Source: Bordetella petrii (GTDB taxonomy: Bacteria > Pseudomonadota > Gammaproteobacteria > Burkholderiales > Burkholderiaceae_B). Taken from it: 64,000 nt of DNA. Below, one piece after another: positions 44,027 through 53,489 of this stretch (positions within the stretch are counted from its first letter, which is position 1; every line of letters starts with the position of its first letter). The notes under the pieces are model-generated. The model searched no databases, had not been told where the DNA came from, and was given only the letters and a program-made list of their open reading frames with translations. The translations under genes and the position numbers were made by a program. Location: the NCBI GenBank assembly GCA_017745595.1, contig WMBV01000019.1:1-64000 (forward strand), written 5' to 3'.

Positions 44027-44434
44027 ATGGCGATGGAAATCATGGGAATCGGTTCCGCCCTGAAGACCTGGGCCAGGCGCATCAAGCGCGATGGGGTGAC
44101 GCTGTGGTTCGCGGTCAGAAGCCCCAGGACACCTTGGTACGCGAAGGCGCTTGGGCTCTTCGTGGTGGGCTATGCGCTCAGCCCCATTGACCTCATTCCC
44201 GATTTCATCCCAGTACTGGGCTACGTCGATGACGTGCTCTTGCTGCCCGCGCTGATCTGGCTGGCGATTCGGCTGTTGCCTCCGGATGTCCTGGCCGATG
44301 CCCGGCAACAGGCCGACGACTGGATGCGGACGAAGGGTTCCAAGCCGCGCAGCAGGGTGGGCGCCGCGGTAATCGTTATCCTGTGGCTGGCCATCGGCGT
44401 TGCGCTGGGGGTCTGGATCGGCGGCAGACTATAG
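44027..44434 (+). CDS. DUF1232 (YkvA-type) membrane protein
   Basis: A 135-residue protein with the DUF1232 signature GYALSPIDLIPDFIPVLGYVDDVLLLPALI (about 48-77) and a hydrophobic C-terminal segment (about 110-132, VIVILWLAIGVALGVWIGG). Function of the family is unknown. The gene is convergent with the racemase gene 24 bases away. Confidence 0.87.
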   Translation: MAMEIMGIGSALKTWARRIKRDGVTLWFAVRSPRTPWYAKALGLFVVGYALSPIDLIPDFIPVLGYVDDVLLLPALIWLAIRLLPPDVLADARQQADDWMRTKGSKPRSRVGAAVIVILWLAIGVALGVWIGGRL

Positions 44435-44458
44435 GCGGGCTACTGCACCGGATCGAGA

Positions 44459-45574
44459 TCAAGGCCGGCCGAAGGTCCGCTGCGCGGCCCAGACGGCGCC
44501 CGCGCCCTGTTTGAGAGCTTGCGCCACCTCGGCGGTGTGCTGGCCCTGCACGGGCACGTCGCCGACCGGCAGCGTCTTGCCATCGAAACGCGGTGCCGGC
44601 CTGGCCTCGAGGCGGCCGTCGCGTTCGAAGTAGACGTCTCGCGCTTGCATGTGCGGGTGCCGGGCGGCTTCGTCCGGACTGAGCACCGGGCTGAAGCAGA
44701 CATCCGAGCCTTCTAGTAGCGCGCACCATTCCGCGCGTGTCTTGGCGGCGAAGATCTGGCCGAATCGCGCGCGCAGTTCGGGCCAGCGCGCGCGATCCCA
44801 TTGAGGAAAGTCGGCAGGATCGAGCCCGAGTTTCTGCAGCAGTAGCGCATAGAACTGCGGTTCGAGCGAGCCCAGGGTGATGTGCTCGCCGTCTTTGCAG
44901 CGGTATGTCGAGAAGAAGTGCGAGCCGTCATGCACGTTTTCGCCCCGCTTTCCGCGGATCAGGCCCTTGCGCCGGGAGGCCAGCAGCAATGACAGCAGGT
45001 GGGCCGAGCCATCGACGATAGCGGCATCCACCACGGTACCCGTGCCGGTCGCGCGGGCCTTCATGATGCCGGCCAGGATGCCGATGGCCAGGTACAGGGC
45101 GCCGCCGCCGATATCGCCGATGGCCGTGATGGGCGAAATGGGGGCTTCGCCGGCCGTGCCGGTGTAGTACAGGGCGCCCGACAGCGAAATGTAGTTGTTG
45201 TCGTGGCCCGCCGCCTGTGCCAGCGGGCCGGCCTGGCCCCAGCCGGTCATGCGGCCGTATACCAGGCGCGGGTTGCGGGCCTGCAGCACATCGGGCCCCA
45301 ATCCCAGCCGCTCCATGACGCCGGGGCGCATGCCTTCGATCAGGGCATCCGCGTCCGCCGCCAGTCCAAGCACCAGATCGCGGCCTTCGGCCGACTTCAG
45401 GTCGGCGACCACCGAGCGTTTGCCCCGATTCAATACATTGAGGCCGGCCGACGGCGGGGATGCATCGGCGCGTTCGACGGTGATGACGTCCGCACCCAGA
45501 TCGGCCAGGTGCATGGCGCAGAACGGCCCGGGGCCGATTGCGCCGATTTCCACTATCCGGATACCCGACAGCAT
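44459..45574 (-). CDS. Alpha-methylacyl-CoA racemase (CaiB/BaiF family)
   Basis: A 371-residue protein with both catalytic residues of the racemase branch: His124 in AAGHDNNYISLSG and Asp154 in AIGDIGGGAL, equivalent to His126/Asp156 of the Mycobacterium tuberculosis enzyme. CoA-transferases of this family lack the GHD motif. It inverts the 2-methyl centre of branched acyl-CoAs so that they can be dehydrogenated. Last gene of the minus-strand operon 49632-44459. Confidence 0.9.
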   Translation of the reverse strand: MLSGIRIVEIGAIGPGPFCAMHLADLGADVITVERADASPPSAGLNVLNRGKRSVVADLKSAEGRDLVLGLAADADALIEGMRPGVMERLGLGPDVLQARNPRLVYGRMTGWGQAGPLAQAAGHDNNYISLSGALYYTGTAGEAPISPITAIGDIGGGALYLAIGILAGIMKARATGTGTVVDAAIVDGSAHLLSLLLASRRKGLIRGKRGENVHDGSHFFSTYRCKDGEHITLGSLEPQFYALLLQKLGLDPADFPQWDRARWPELRARFGQIFAAKTRAEWCALLEGSDVCFSPVLSPDEAARHPHMQARDVYFERDGRLEARPAPRFDGKTLPVGDVPVQGQHTAEVAQALKQGAGAVWAAQRTFGRP

Positions 45575-45604
45575 GCGTTCTCCTTTGTCTTCGGCGCCCG
45601 CATC

Positions 45605-46435
45605 TCAGACGCTGCCGATGCCGCCGCCGCAGATCAGCACTTCGCCGGTCACGTAGTTCGATTCGGGCAGGCAGAATAGATACACGGCCCCGGCCGCCTC
45701 CACAGGGGTGCCCGGGCGCCCCAGGGGGATGAATTTCTTCGACTGCTCGGCCAGCGCCTCGCTGATGCCCACCTTGATTTCGCGGCCTTCGATGGTCACG
45801 GTTTTGCTTTCGGTGCCAGCCAGCGGCACGGTCAGGCGGGTCTCGATATGGCCGAACGCCACGGCATTCACGTTGACTTTCAACCGGCCCCATTCCTTGG
45901 CTAGCGTCTTGGTCATGCCCAGGATGCCCGCCTTGGCGGCCGAATAGTTGGCCTGCCCGACGTTGCCGCCCGCGGCGATCGACGAGATGTTCACTATCTT
46001 GCGGAATACCTCGCGGCCCTCGGCGGCCTCGGCCTTGGCAGCGGCCGAGATGACCGGATACGCGGCGCGCAGGATGCGAAAGGGCGCTGTCAGGTGGCAG
46101 TCCAGGATGGCGTACCACTGCTCGTCGGTCATCTTCTGGATGACGTTGTCCCAGGTATAGCCGGCATTGTTGACGACAATGTCGATGCCCCCGAAGCTCT
46201 GCACGGCTGTCTTGACCAGCCGGTCGGCGAAGTCCGGGGCGGTGACGCTGCCCACGCAGGCGACCGCGGTGCCGCCCCCGGAACGGATCAGTTCGACCAC
46301 CTCGTGGGCCGGATCGGCATCCAGGTCGTTGACGACGACGCGGGCGCCTTCAGACGCCAGTTTCAGGGCCACTTCGCGGCCGATGCCGCGCCCCGATCCG
46401 GTGACGATGGCGGACTTTCCTGCGAGCTTGCTCAT
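45605..46435 (-). CDS. SDR-family 3-hydroxyacyl-CoA dehydrogenase-like enzyme
   Basis: A 276-residue SDR: TGSGRGIG (12-19), Asp after beta-2 (VVVNDLDAD, favouring NAD), NNAG, and active site NISSIAAGGNVGQANYSAAKAG. It resembles the (3R)-hydroxyacyl-CoA dehydrogenase part of peroxisomal MFE-2, fitting its place between racemase and hydratase genes. Confidence 0.87.
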   Translation of the reverse strand: MSKLAGKSAIVTGSGRGIGREVALKLASEGARVVVNDLDADPAHEVVELIRSGGGTAVACVGSVTAPDFADRLVKTAVQSFGGIDIVVNNAGYTWDNVIQKMTDEQWYAILDCHLTAPFRILRAAYPVISAAAKAEAAEGREVFRKIVNISSIAAGGNVGQANYSAAKAGILGMTKTLAKEWGRLKVNVNAVAFGHIETRLTVPLAGTESKTVTIEGREIKVGISEALAEQSKKFIPLGRPGTPVEAAGAVYLFCLPESNYVTGEVLICGGGIGSV

Positions 46436-46481
46436 AATGTCTCCTTGCTTGCGATTGAGGTCGGCGAGGTCTTGCCCGGGT

Positions 46482-46901
46482 TCAGGGCAAGGCCACGACG
46501 GCTTCGCCCAGCAGTTTCTCCTCGCCGTACTGGTTCGTGCACTGGATTGCGATTCGTACGCGCTGTTCGCCGCCGGCCTCGAATTTTTCGATGACCTCGC
46601 CGGTGCATGTCGGCTCGTTGCCCAGGTGCGTGATTGCCGTAAAGCGAATAGCGAGGCTGCGCAACGAAGCCTGCGGAACCCATCCGGTCAGCAGGCGGCC
46701 AAGATAGGCGGCCGACAGCATGCCGTGGGCGAATACGTCGGGCATGCGCGACTTCCTGGCGAAGTCGATGTCGATGTGTATCGGGTTGTGGTCGCCCGAT
46801 GCGCCGCAGTACAGCGCCAGCGTCGTGCGATTGATGGCCGGCAGGCTCAGCGGCGGCAGTTGCGAGCCGACCCGTACATCCTGGAAGGTAGCAGTTTGCA
46901 T
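46482..46901 (-). CDS. MaoC-family enoyl-CoA hydratase, catalytic subunit
   Basis: A 139-residue hot-dog protein with the complete hydratase-2 motif YCGASGDHNPIHID (Asp37, His42) and FAHGML. It would hydrate enoyl-CoA to the (3R)-hydroxy product. Its neighbour at 46914 lacks the dyad and is its probable partner in a heteromeric dehydratase. Confidence 0.9.
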   Translation of the reverse strand: MQTATFQDVRVGSQLPPLSLPAINRTTLALYCGASGDHNPIHIDIDFARKSRMPDVFAHGMLSAAYLGRLLTGWVPQASLRSLAIRFTAITHLGNEPTCTGEVIEKFEAGGEQRVRIAIQCTNQYGEEKLLGEAVVALP

Positions 46902-46913
46902 GTCTTTGCCTTG

Positions 46914-47357
46914 TTAGCCGCGACGCTCGACGATCGTGCAGCGCAGGTCGGCGACGTGTTCGCCGTTCTGGTTGGTTACCGTGGTTTCCTGCACGACAAA
47001 GTGCAGTGCTCCACCCTTCTTGTCGTATACGTCGGCCACGCGGGTATCGAAGCGCAACGTATCGCCGGCATAGGCCATGCGGTGGTACTGGAAGGCCTGC
47101 TCGGCATGCAGGATGCGCCCCAGGTCCAATTGCAGGAACCGCATGATGTCCGCCAGCTCGGCCACCTCGCTGTTCAGGCAGAACAGAAATGTGGGCGGAA
47201 CCGGCAGCCCCGGATGGCCGGCGTCGCGCGCGGCGGCTTCATCGGTGTATACGGGATCGGTCTCGCCGATTGCCTTGGCGAAAAATCTCAACCGGCCTTT
47301 CTCGACGTCGACCGAGCCGTTCGATACGGGCCGGCCAATGAGGCTGGGGTCTGCCAT
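46914..47357 (-). CDS. FAS1-like MaoC N-terminal-domain protein, non-catalytic hydratase subunit
   Basis: A 147-residue hot-dog protein with the FAS1-type dehydratase N-terminal pattern (FAKAIGETDPVYTDEAAARDAGHPGLPVPPTF). The catalytic His of the hydratase motif is Tyr here (DPVYTD), so it is probably structural and acyl-binding. The gene is 12 bases upstream of the catalytic subunit, the layout of known HadAB-like pairs. Confidence 0.87.
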   Translation of the reverse strand: MADPSLIGRPVSNGSVDVEKGRLRFFAKAIGETDPVYTDEAAARDAGHPGLPVPPTFLFCLNSEVAELADIMRFLQLDLGRILHAEQAFQYHRMAYAGDTLRFDTRVADVYDKKGGALHFVVQETTVTNQNGEHVADLRCTIVERRG

Positions 47358-47413
47358 TGCGTTACTCCCTCTCTGTTGCGTTCGATACGGTTTTCGGCGG
47401 CGGGATGCCCGGC

Positions 47414-48604
47414 CTAGCCCCGGCCATACAGCGTCACCACGCAGGCCCCGCCCAGCCCGAGGTTATGCTGCAGCGCCAGGTCCACGTCCTGGACCTGCGT
47501 CGCCTCGGCCGTGCCGCGTACTTGCCGCGTCAGCTCGTAGCACTGCGCCAGGCCGGTGGCGCCGAGGGGGTGGCCTTTCGACAATAGCCCGCCCGACGGG
47601 TTGGTGACCACCTGGCCGCCGTAAGTGTTGTCGCCGTCCATCACGAATTGCTCTGCGCCGCCCACGGGGCAGAAGCCCAGCGCCTCGTAGGTCAGCAATT
47701 CGTTGTGGGCAAAGCAATCGTGCAGCTCTGCCACCTTGATGTCGGCAGGGCCCACGCCGGCCTGCTCGTAGACCTGGCGCACCGCCTCTTGGGTCATGCT
47801 GAACCCGACCACCTCGATCATCGAGCGGGATTCGAACGTTGCCGGACCATCGGTGGTCATCGCCTGGGCCAGGATACGCACATCGGTCCGGATGCCGTGC
47901 TTCTTGGCGAATTCCTCCGAGCACACGATCGCCGCGGCGGCCCCGCAAGTCGGCGGGCAGGCCATCAGCCGGGTCATCACGCCCGGCCAGACCACCGGAT
48001 CGTTCATGACGTCGTCGGTGCTTACCACTTTGCGGAACACCGCCAGCGGGTTATTGGCGGCATGGCGGCTGGCCTTGGCCCGAATGGCGGCGAAGGTTTC
48101 CAGCTTCGTGCCGTACTTTTCCATGTGTTCCTTGCCGGCGCCGCCGAACTGCAACAGCGCCATCGGCACGCCGGCGGCGGCTGCCTCGGGGTTCAGTTCG
48201 CCGGTAATGTCCAGGAACCGGTCCAGCGGCGCGGGGCGGTCTTCCCAATGCGACTTCAGCGCGCCGGGCTGCATCTGCTCGAACCCCAGCGCCACGGCAC
48301 ATTGCACGGCACCGCTCTCCACCGCCTGGCGGGCCAGGAACAGCGCCGTCGAGCCGGTGGAGCAATTGTTGTTCAGGTTGACGACCGGAATGCGGGACAG
48401 GCCCACCGGGTACAGGGCCGCCTGGCCGGCGCAGGAATCGCCATAGACATAACCGACATACGCTTGTTGGACCAGGTCATATGAAATGCCGGCGTCGGCC
48501 AGCGCCCGACGCACGGCCTCCGAGCCCATTTCAATGTAAGTATCGCTGGCGCCCGGCTTCTTGAACGGGATCATGCCAACTCCGGCAACGACGACTTTCG
48601 ACAT
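47414..48604 (-). CDS. SCPx-type thiolase / thiolase-like lipid-transfer enzyme
   Basis: A 396-residue thiolase of the sterol-carrier-protein-x group: nucleophile Cys81 (NNNCSTGS), ELHDCFAHNE, the His of KGHPLGATG and HNLGLGGACVVTLY at the C-terminus. SCPx thiolases cleave 3-oxoacyl-CoAs with a 2-methyl branch, releasing propionyl-CoA. No DUF35 partner gene is seen nearby, which argues against the aldolase (Ltp2-type) variant. Confidence 0.88.
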   Translation of the reverse strand: MSKVVVAGVGMIPFKKPGASDTYIEMGSEAVRRALADAGISYDLVQQAYVGYVYGDSCAGQAALYPVGLSRIPVVNLNNNCSTGSTALFLARQAVESGAVQCAVALGFEQMQPGALKSHWEDRPAPLDRFLDITGELNPEAAAAGVPMALLQFGGAGKEHMEKYGTKLETFAAIRAKASRHAANNPLAVFRKVVSTDDVMNDPVVWPGVMTRLMACPPTCGAAAAIVCSEEFAKKHGIRTDVRILAQAMTTDGPATFESRSMIEVVGFSMTQEAVRQVYEQAGVGPADIKVAELHDCFAHNELLTYEALGFCPVGGAEQFVMDGDNTYGGQVVTNPSGGLLSKGHPLGATGLAQCYELTRQVRGTAEATQVQDVDLALQHNLGLGGACVVTLYGRG

Positions 48605-48663
48605 GCGGATCTCCTTTTGTCAATAATGGCTGCCCGGGCGGCGCGCGCCGCAAGGCGGTTTTC

Positions 48664-49632
48664 CTATATGGCGCCCGAGGCCAGCCGCGCCCGCGCCGCG
48701 TCGTAGTCGCGCCGCATGGCTGCCACCACCTCGCCGGCCGGCGCCATCGCGTCGATGCATCCTACGCCTTGCCCGGCCGACCAGATATCGCGCCACAGCT
48801 TCTTTTGGGGCACGCGGCCGGCTTCCACGAATGCCAGGTACTCGGGCTTGGAGGGCAAATTGTCCGGATCCAGGCCGGTGTCGGCCACGCTGTCGCGCAA
48901 ATAATTGGCGTGCACCCACGAAAAGAGATCGGTATAGACGACACCGTCCGTGCCCGCGTCCAGCACCGCTTGTTTGTAGGTCGCGTCGATATTCGCCTCT
49001 GGCGTGGCCAGAAAACGCGTCCCGACATAGGCGAGGTCGGCGCCCATTGCGCGGGCCGCCAGCACATGCTCGCCGGTGCTGATCGCTCCCCCCAGCAGCA
49101 GCAGGCCGTCGAACCAGCGCCGGACTTCGCCCACCAGGGCAAAGGGGGACAGGCGCCCGGCATGGCCCCCGGCGCCGGCGCATACCAGGATGAGGCCATC
49201 CACGCCCGCGGCGGCGGCCTTGCGCGCATGGCGCTGGTTGATCACGTCGTGCAGCACCAGGCCGCCGTAGCCATGCACGGCCTCGACCACGGCCTTCGGA
49301 TCGCCGACCGAGGTGATCACAATCGGCACCTTGCGGCGCACGCAGGTATCCAGGTCGGCCCGCAGCCGGCTGTTGGTATGGTGAAGTATGATGTTCACGG
49401 CATAGGGCGCCGCGGGCTCGGACGGATGTGTCCGGTCATGCGCCGCCAGCGCTTCCTCGATGTGCGAAATCCAGCGGTCCAGCTCGCCCGCCGGCCGTGC
49501 GTTGAGCGCGGGAAACGACCCCACGATGCCGGCCCGGCACTGGGAAAGCACCAGTTCCACGCCGCTGGCGATGAACATGGGCGAGGCAACGACCGGCAGT
49601 CGCAAGTTCCGAAGCAGGGAAGACTTGATCAT
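48664..49632 (-). CDS. Nitronate monooxygenase-family FMN enzyme
   Basis: A 322-residue TIM-barrel flavoprotein: LPVVASPMFIASGVELV at the N-terminus, ITSVGDP, LVCAGAGGHAGRLSPFALV and YVGTRFLATPEA, all typical of the 2-nitropropane dioxygenase family. In steroid-ring catabolism a relative (IpdC) acts on a CoA thioester, so a role on an acyl-CoA is possible here. The ATG at 49632 fits the family start. First gene of the minus operon, divergent from the LuxR regulator. Confidence 0.85.
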   Translation of the reverse strand: MIKSSLLRNLRLPVVASPMFIASGVELVLSQCRAGIVGSFPALNARPAGELDRWISHIEEALAAHDRTHPSEPAAPYAVNIILHHTNSRLRADLDTCVRRKVPIVITSVGDPKAVVEAVHGYGGLVLHDVINQRHARKAAAAGVDGLILVCAGAGGHAGRLSPFALVGEVRRWFDGLLLLGGAISTGEHVLAARAMGADLAYVGTRFLATPEANIDATYKQAVLDAGTDGVVYTDLFSWVHANYLRDSVADTGLDPDNLPSKPEYLAFVEAGRVPQKKLWRDIWSAGQGVGCIDAMAPAGEVVAAMRRDYDAARARLASGAI

Positions 49633-49721
49633 GGTTAGAGGGGGATGGTGGCTCGTGCGGAAAGTTAAGCATGCGGCCCGCCTGAGAGATCCCACCCCGA
49701 AAGAGTAGGGGCCAGAGGCGG

Positions 49722-52394
49722 ATGCAGGAACGAATCGATGTCGCGCAACCCAGAGGCGCCCTGGTGGCGATGCCCCGCCTTCTGGAACGCATGGCGCAAG
49801 CGCGCGGCCGCCGCTGCCTGGTATTGCAGGGCCCGGCCGGCAGCGGCAAGACCAGCCTGCTGATTGCCTGGCGGCGCGAACTCGTGGCCGCGGGCGTCGA
49901 TGTCGCATGGGTGGCGCTGGGCGTCGCCGACGACGAGCCCGTCAGGTTGTTCGACGCCTTGCTGGCCGGCCTGCGCAAAGTCGACCCCGCACTGGTATCC
50001 GAGGCGGCGGTGCTGGGCGGCCGCGGCGGCGCCTCCGCCATCGAGGCGGCCGTGATCGCCCTGGTGCGCACGATCGCGGCCCACCCCCGCGAGCTGGTGG
50101 TGGTCTTCGACGACGCGCATTACCTGCGCGATCCGCGCGTCATCAGCGCCACGCAGTTGCTGCTCGACTATGGTCCGGCCAACCTGCAGTGCGTGCTGGC
50201 GACACGGCGGGTTTCGCCATTGGCGCTGGGGCGGCTGCGCGCCCAGTGCCAACTGGCCGAGCTGGGCATGGAAGACTTGCGGCTGACGCCGGAAGAATCG
50301 ACGCAGCTGGCCGCCAGCCTGCTGGGCGAGGTGGACGAGGGAACCGCCCGCCAGCTGCACGAGCAGACGGACGGCTGGGTGGCCGGGCTGAAGCTGCTGT
50401 GCATGGACCTGCGCCACGCCCGCCGCGGCACGCCGGTACGGGACGCGCGGACCTTCGCGCGCTATTTCGAACAAGAAGTCCTGGGACAGTTGCCATCCGA
50501 ACTGGCGGCCGTCCTGCTGCGCTGCGCACTGCCCGAGCACTTCAACGTCGAGCTGTGCGCGGAGCTGCTGGGGCAGCCCATCGACCTGGCCGCCAACCTG
50601 GAACAGTTTGCCGTACTCGAGCGGCAAGGGCTGTTCATCGTGCCGGCCGGCCCGCGCTATCCGGACGGATGGTGGCGCCTGCATCCGCTGTTGCGCAACG
50701 TGCTGGCGGCCCGCCTGGACGCGCTGCCGCAGTCCCAGTTGCAGGCGCTGCACGTCACGGCCTGGCATTTTTTCGCCGCTCGCGGCATGCACCATGACGC
50801 GGTGCAGCACGCCCTGCGCGCCGGCGCGCCCGACGATGCGGCCCGCCTGGTGGAAGCCGGCGCCGAAGAACTATTCGCGCGCGGCGAATTGCGCCAGCTC
50901 GTCGGGTTGATGCGGCTGTTGCCCGCCACCACGGTGCAGGGGCACGCCAGCCTGCGCCTGTGGATGGCATGGACGCAGCTGTACGAGCAGCGGCTGGCCG
51001 AATGCGGGCGCAGCATCGCGCAATTGCAGGTCGATCTGGCGGACGCGCCGCCGCCCGAGCGCTACCGGCTGACGCTGCTGCACGGGCTGCACGCCGTGCA
51101 ATGCGACGATACGGGCGCGGCCATGTCCGTTTTGCCGCAATTACTGACGCCGCCGCAGGGCGCGGATGGCATCACGCTGACCGGCCGCCGCGCCCTGCTG
51201 ACGTGGGTTTACCTATACCGGGGCGAGTACGAGAAAGCGCGCCGCGCACAGCTGGAAACGCCGGTGCCGCTGGTGCAGGGCCAGCCCCTGTACGGGACGG
51301 GCATCGGCCTGCTGGCGGGCCGGTGCCTGACCGGCCTGACGCATGCGGTCGAGGGCCAGGTGATCCAGGCCGAGCGCGTTTATCGGGATGTGCTGTTCGA
51401 GGCCGAACGGCGCGGTCCGAGCTGCGCCGACGCCGGCACGATGGCCGCCGCGCTGCTGGGCGAGGTGCTCTACGAATTGAACGACGCCGCCGGCGCGCTG
51501 AACCTGCTCGAGCCGCGGCTCGAGGTCATGGAACGCGTGTCCATTCCCGATACGCGCCTGCGCATGATCCTGGTGCTGGGACGGGCCCGCTGGCTCGCGG
51601 GCCGGCCGCTCGATGCGCTGGACTACCTCGAGCAGTCGCAAGACTACGCGAACCGGCTGGGCCTGGATCGCGTGCTGGCCTATACCTTGCTGGAGCAACT
51701 GCAGTTCCGTTTAAAGCAGGGCGACCTGGCGCAGGCGCGCGCGCTTCTGCCGATGCTGGAAGCGCTGGACGCCCGCCACGCGCATGTCGAGACCGGCACG
51801 CAAAGCGAAATCTACGTGGTGGCGGAACGCGCGCGTATCCGGCTGCAGCTGGATACGGGCGATCTCGACCTGGCGCTCGGACGCCTGCAGGCATTGACCG
51901 AGCTGTGCCGGCAGCGGGGGCGGGCACGCCGCGTTCCGTACTTGCAGTTGCAGGCGGCGGCCGCGCTGCGCCAGCTGGGCCGGCACGAGGCCGCACAGCA
52001 GCAGGTGCGCGACGCCCTGCGCCTGGGCCACGACCTGGGCCTGGTGCGCACCTTGCTGGACGCGCACGAGCAAGTGCCGGCCATGGTCGGCGAGGCGGCG
52101 CGAGATTCGACCCTGGATCCCGTCCTGTCGTTCTACGCCGAGCGCCTGGTGGCGGCCGCGCGCGACCCGGGCGCGGGCACGCCGTCGCCGGCCGCGCCCA
52201 GCCGTCCGGGCATGGAAGCGCTGAGTCCGCGCGAGGCGGAGATCGCACAGCTGCTGCTGCAGAATCTTCCCAACAAGAAAATCGCGCGCGCGCTCGACCT
52301 GTCGCTGAACACGGTCAAGTGGCACCTGAAAAATGTCTACGGCAAGCTCGGCGCCACGGGCCGGGACGACGTCATGGACCGCCTGCGGCGCTGA
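49722..52394 (+). CDS. MalT-like LuxR-family ATP-dependent regulator
   Basis: An 890-residue STAND regulator: Walker A GPAGSGKT (37-44), Walker B ELVVVFDDAHYLRD (about 125-138), helical TPR-like sensor region (about 350-800) and a C-terminal LuxR HTH (about 833-890, LSPREAEIAQLLLQNLPNKKIARALDLSLNTVKWHLKNVYGKLG). It lies between the two divergent acyl-CoA operons and probably activates both on binding an inducer. The inducer is unknown. Confidence 0.92.
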   Translation: MQERIDVAQPRGALVAMPRLLERMAQARGRRCLVLQGPAGSGKTSLLIAWRRELVAAGVDVAWVALGVADDEPVRLFDALLAGLRKVDPALVSEAAVLGGRGGASAIEAAVIALVRTIAAHPRELVVVFDDAHYLRDPRVISATQLLLDYGPANLQCVLATRRVSPLALGRLRAQCQLAELGMEDLRLTPEESTQLAASLLGEVDEGTARQLHEQTDGWVAGLKLLCMDLRHARRGTPVRDARTFARYFEQEVLGQLPSELAAVLLRCALPEHFNVELCAELLGQPIDLAANLEQFAVLERQGLFIVPAGPRYPDGWWRLHPLLRNVLAARLDALPQSQLQALHVTAWHFFAARGMHHDAVQHALRAGAPDDAARLVEAGAEELFARGELRQLVGLMRLLPATTVQGHASLRLWMAWTQLYEQRLAECGRSIAQLQVDLADAPPPERYRLTLLHGLHAVQCDDTGAAMSVLPQLLTPPQGADGITLTGRRALLTWVYLYRGEYEKARRAQLETPVPLVQGQPLYGTGIGLLAGRCLTGLTHAVEGQVIQAERVYRDVLFEAERRGPSCADAGTMAAALLGEVLYELNDAAGALNLLEPRLEVMERVSIPDTRLRMILVLGRARWLAGRPLDALDYLEQSQDYANRLGLDRVLAYTLLEQLQFRLKQGDLAQARALLPMLEALDARHAHVETGTQSEIYVVAERARIRLQLDTGDLDLALGRLQALTELCRQRGRARRVPYLQLQAAAALRQLGRHEAAQQQVRDALRLGHDLGLVRTLLDAHEQVPAMVGEAARDSTLDPVLSFYAERLVAAARDPGAGTPSPAAPSRPGMEALSPREAEIAQLLLQNLPNKKIARALDLSLNTVKWHLKNVYGKLGATGRDDVMDRLRR

Positions 52395-52401
52395 GCGGAT
52401 G

Positions 52402-52424
52402 CCCCCGCCCATCAGGGGTGGGGG
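52402..52424 (+). terminator. GC-only hairpin after the LuxR gene
   Basis: CCCCCGCCC, five bases, GGGTGGGGG forms a stem with one G-U pair 8 bases after the stop. There is no T-run, so it may only slow polymerase or stabilise the message end. Confidence 0.3.
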
Positions 52425-52479
52425 GGTGGGGCGGTAGTCAGGGGGCAATATGCACTGACTACAACAAGGAGACACGCCC

Positions 52480-53478
52480 ATGCCTATCCATCAGTGCCCC
52501 GCCGTAGTTCGCCTGTTCCGTTCCTGCGGGCTGCTGCTCGCGCTCGGCCTGTCCGCCGCGGCCGCGCATGCCGGCTATCCCGATCATCCTGTGCGCATGA
52601 TTGTCGGATTGCAGCCGGGCGCCAGCACCGACACTCTGGCGCGCCAGATCGCCAAGAGCCTGAACGACCGCCTGGGCCAGCAATTCATCGTCGAAAACAA
52701 GCCGGGCGCGGCCACCCGCATCGGCATGGAAGCCATGAGCCGCGCGCAGCCCGACGGCTACACCCTGGCGGTGGCCAATGCGGTGTCGGCCAATTTCCCC
52801 ATGATGTTCGACAATTTCGCATTCACGCCGGGCCAGGATTTCACGCCGGTCATTCTGCTGGGACGCGCGCCGTCTTACCTGGCGGTGCGGGCGTCGCTGC
52901 CGGTGAAGTCGGTTCAGGAATTCGTGACCTACGCCAAGGCGCACAGCGGCGAACTCAATTACGGGCAGGGCAGCAACGGCAGCAATCCGCACCTGGCGGC
53001 CCGCCTGCTGGTTCAATCCCTGGGCATCAAGGCGGTCGAGGTTGCCTATAAGGGCAACGCGCCGACCGCCGTCGCGCTGGCCGCCGGCGAAGTGGATTTC
53101 GCGATGCTGGAATACCCGTCCGTGCGTCCCATGGTCGAGCGCGGCAGCGTGCGCCTGCTTGCCGTCACCGAGCCGCGCCGGGCGACGCTGACGCCCGACG
53201 TGCCCACCAGCACCGAAGAAGGCCTGACCCGGGAACTGGAAGGCGTGACTCCGTGGTTCATGCTGGTCGCGCCGGCCGGCACGCCCGCACCGATCGTCGA
53301 ACTGCTGAACCGGAACGTCAACGAAGTGCTCAAGAGCCCCGAGGTGCAGCAGGCGGCGCTTAACGCCGGTGTGGAACCGCACGGCGGCACCGTGGCCGAG
53401 GCGCGGGCCTATTTCCTGCAACAGCGCGAGCGCGCGGCGCAGCTTTCCCGCGATCTCGGCGTTTCGCTGAAGCATTGA
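52480..53478 (+). CDS. Bug-family (TctC-like) periplasmic solute-binding protein
   Basis: A 332-residue receptor with a Sec signal peptide (about 1-28, LLLALGLSAAAAHA) and DHPVRMIVGLQPGASTDTLARQ. AAGGAGA precedes the ATG. It starts the plus-strand acyl-CoA operon, so its ligand is likely the free acid degraded by that operon. Confidence 0.9.
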   Translation: MPIHQCPAVVRLFRSCGLLLALGLSAAAAHAGYPDHPVRMIVGLQPGASTDTLARQIAKSLNDRLGQQFIVENKPGAATRIGMEAMSRAQPDGYTLAVANAVSANFPMMFDNFAFTPGQDFTPVILLGRAPSYLAVRASLPVKSVQEFVTYAKAHSGELNYGQGSNGSNPHLAARLLVQSLGIKAVEVAYKGNAPTAVALAAGEVDFAMLEYPSVRPMVERGSVRLLAVTEPRRATLTPDVPTSTEEGLTRELEGVTPWFMLVAPAGTPAPIVELLNRNVNEVLKSPEVQQAALNAGVEPHGGTVAEARAYFLQQRERAAQLSRDLGVSLKH

Positions 53479-53489
53479 GAGGCACGGCC

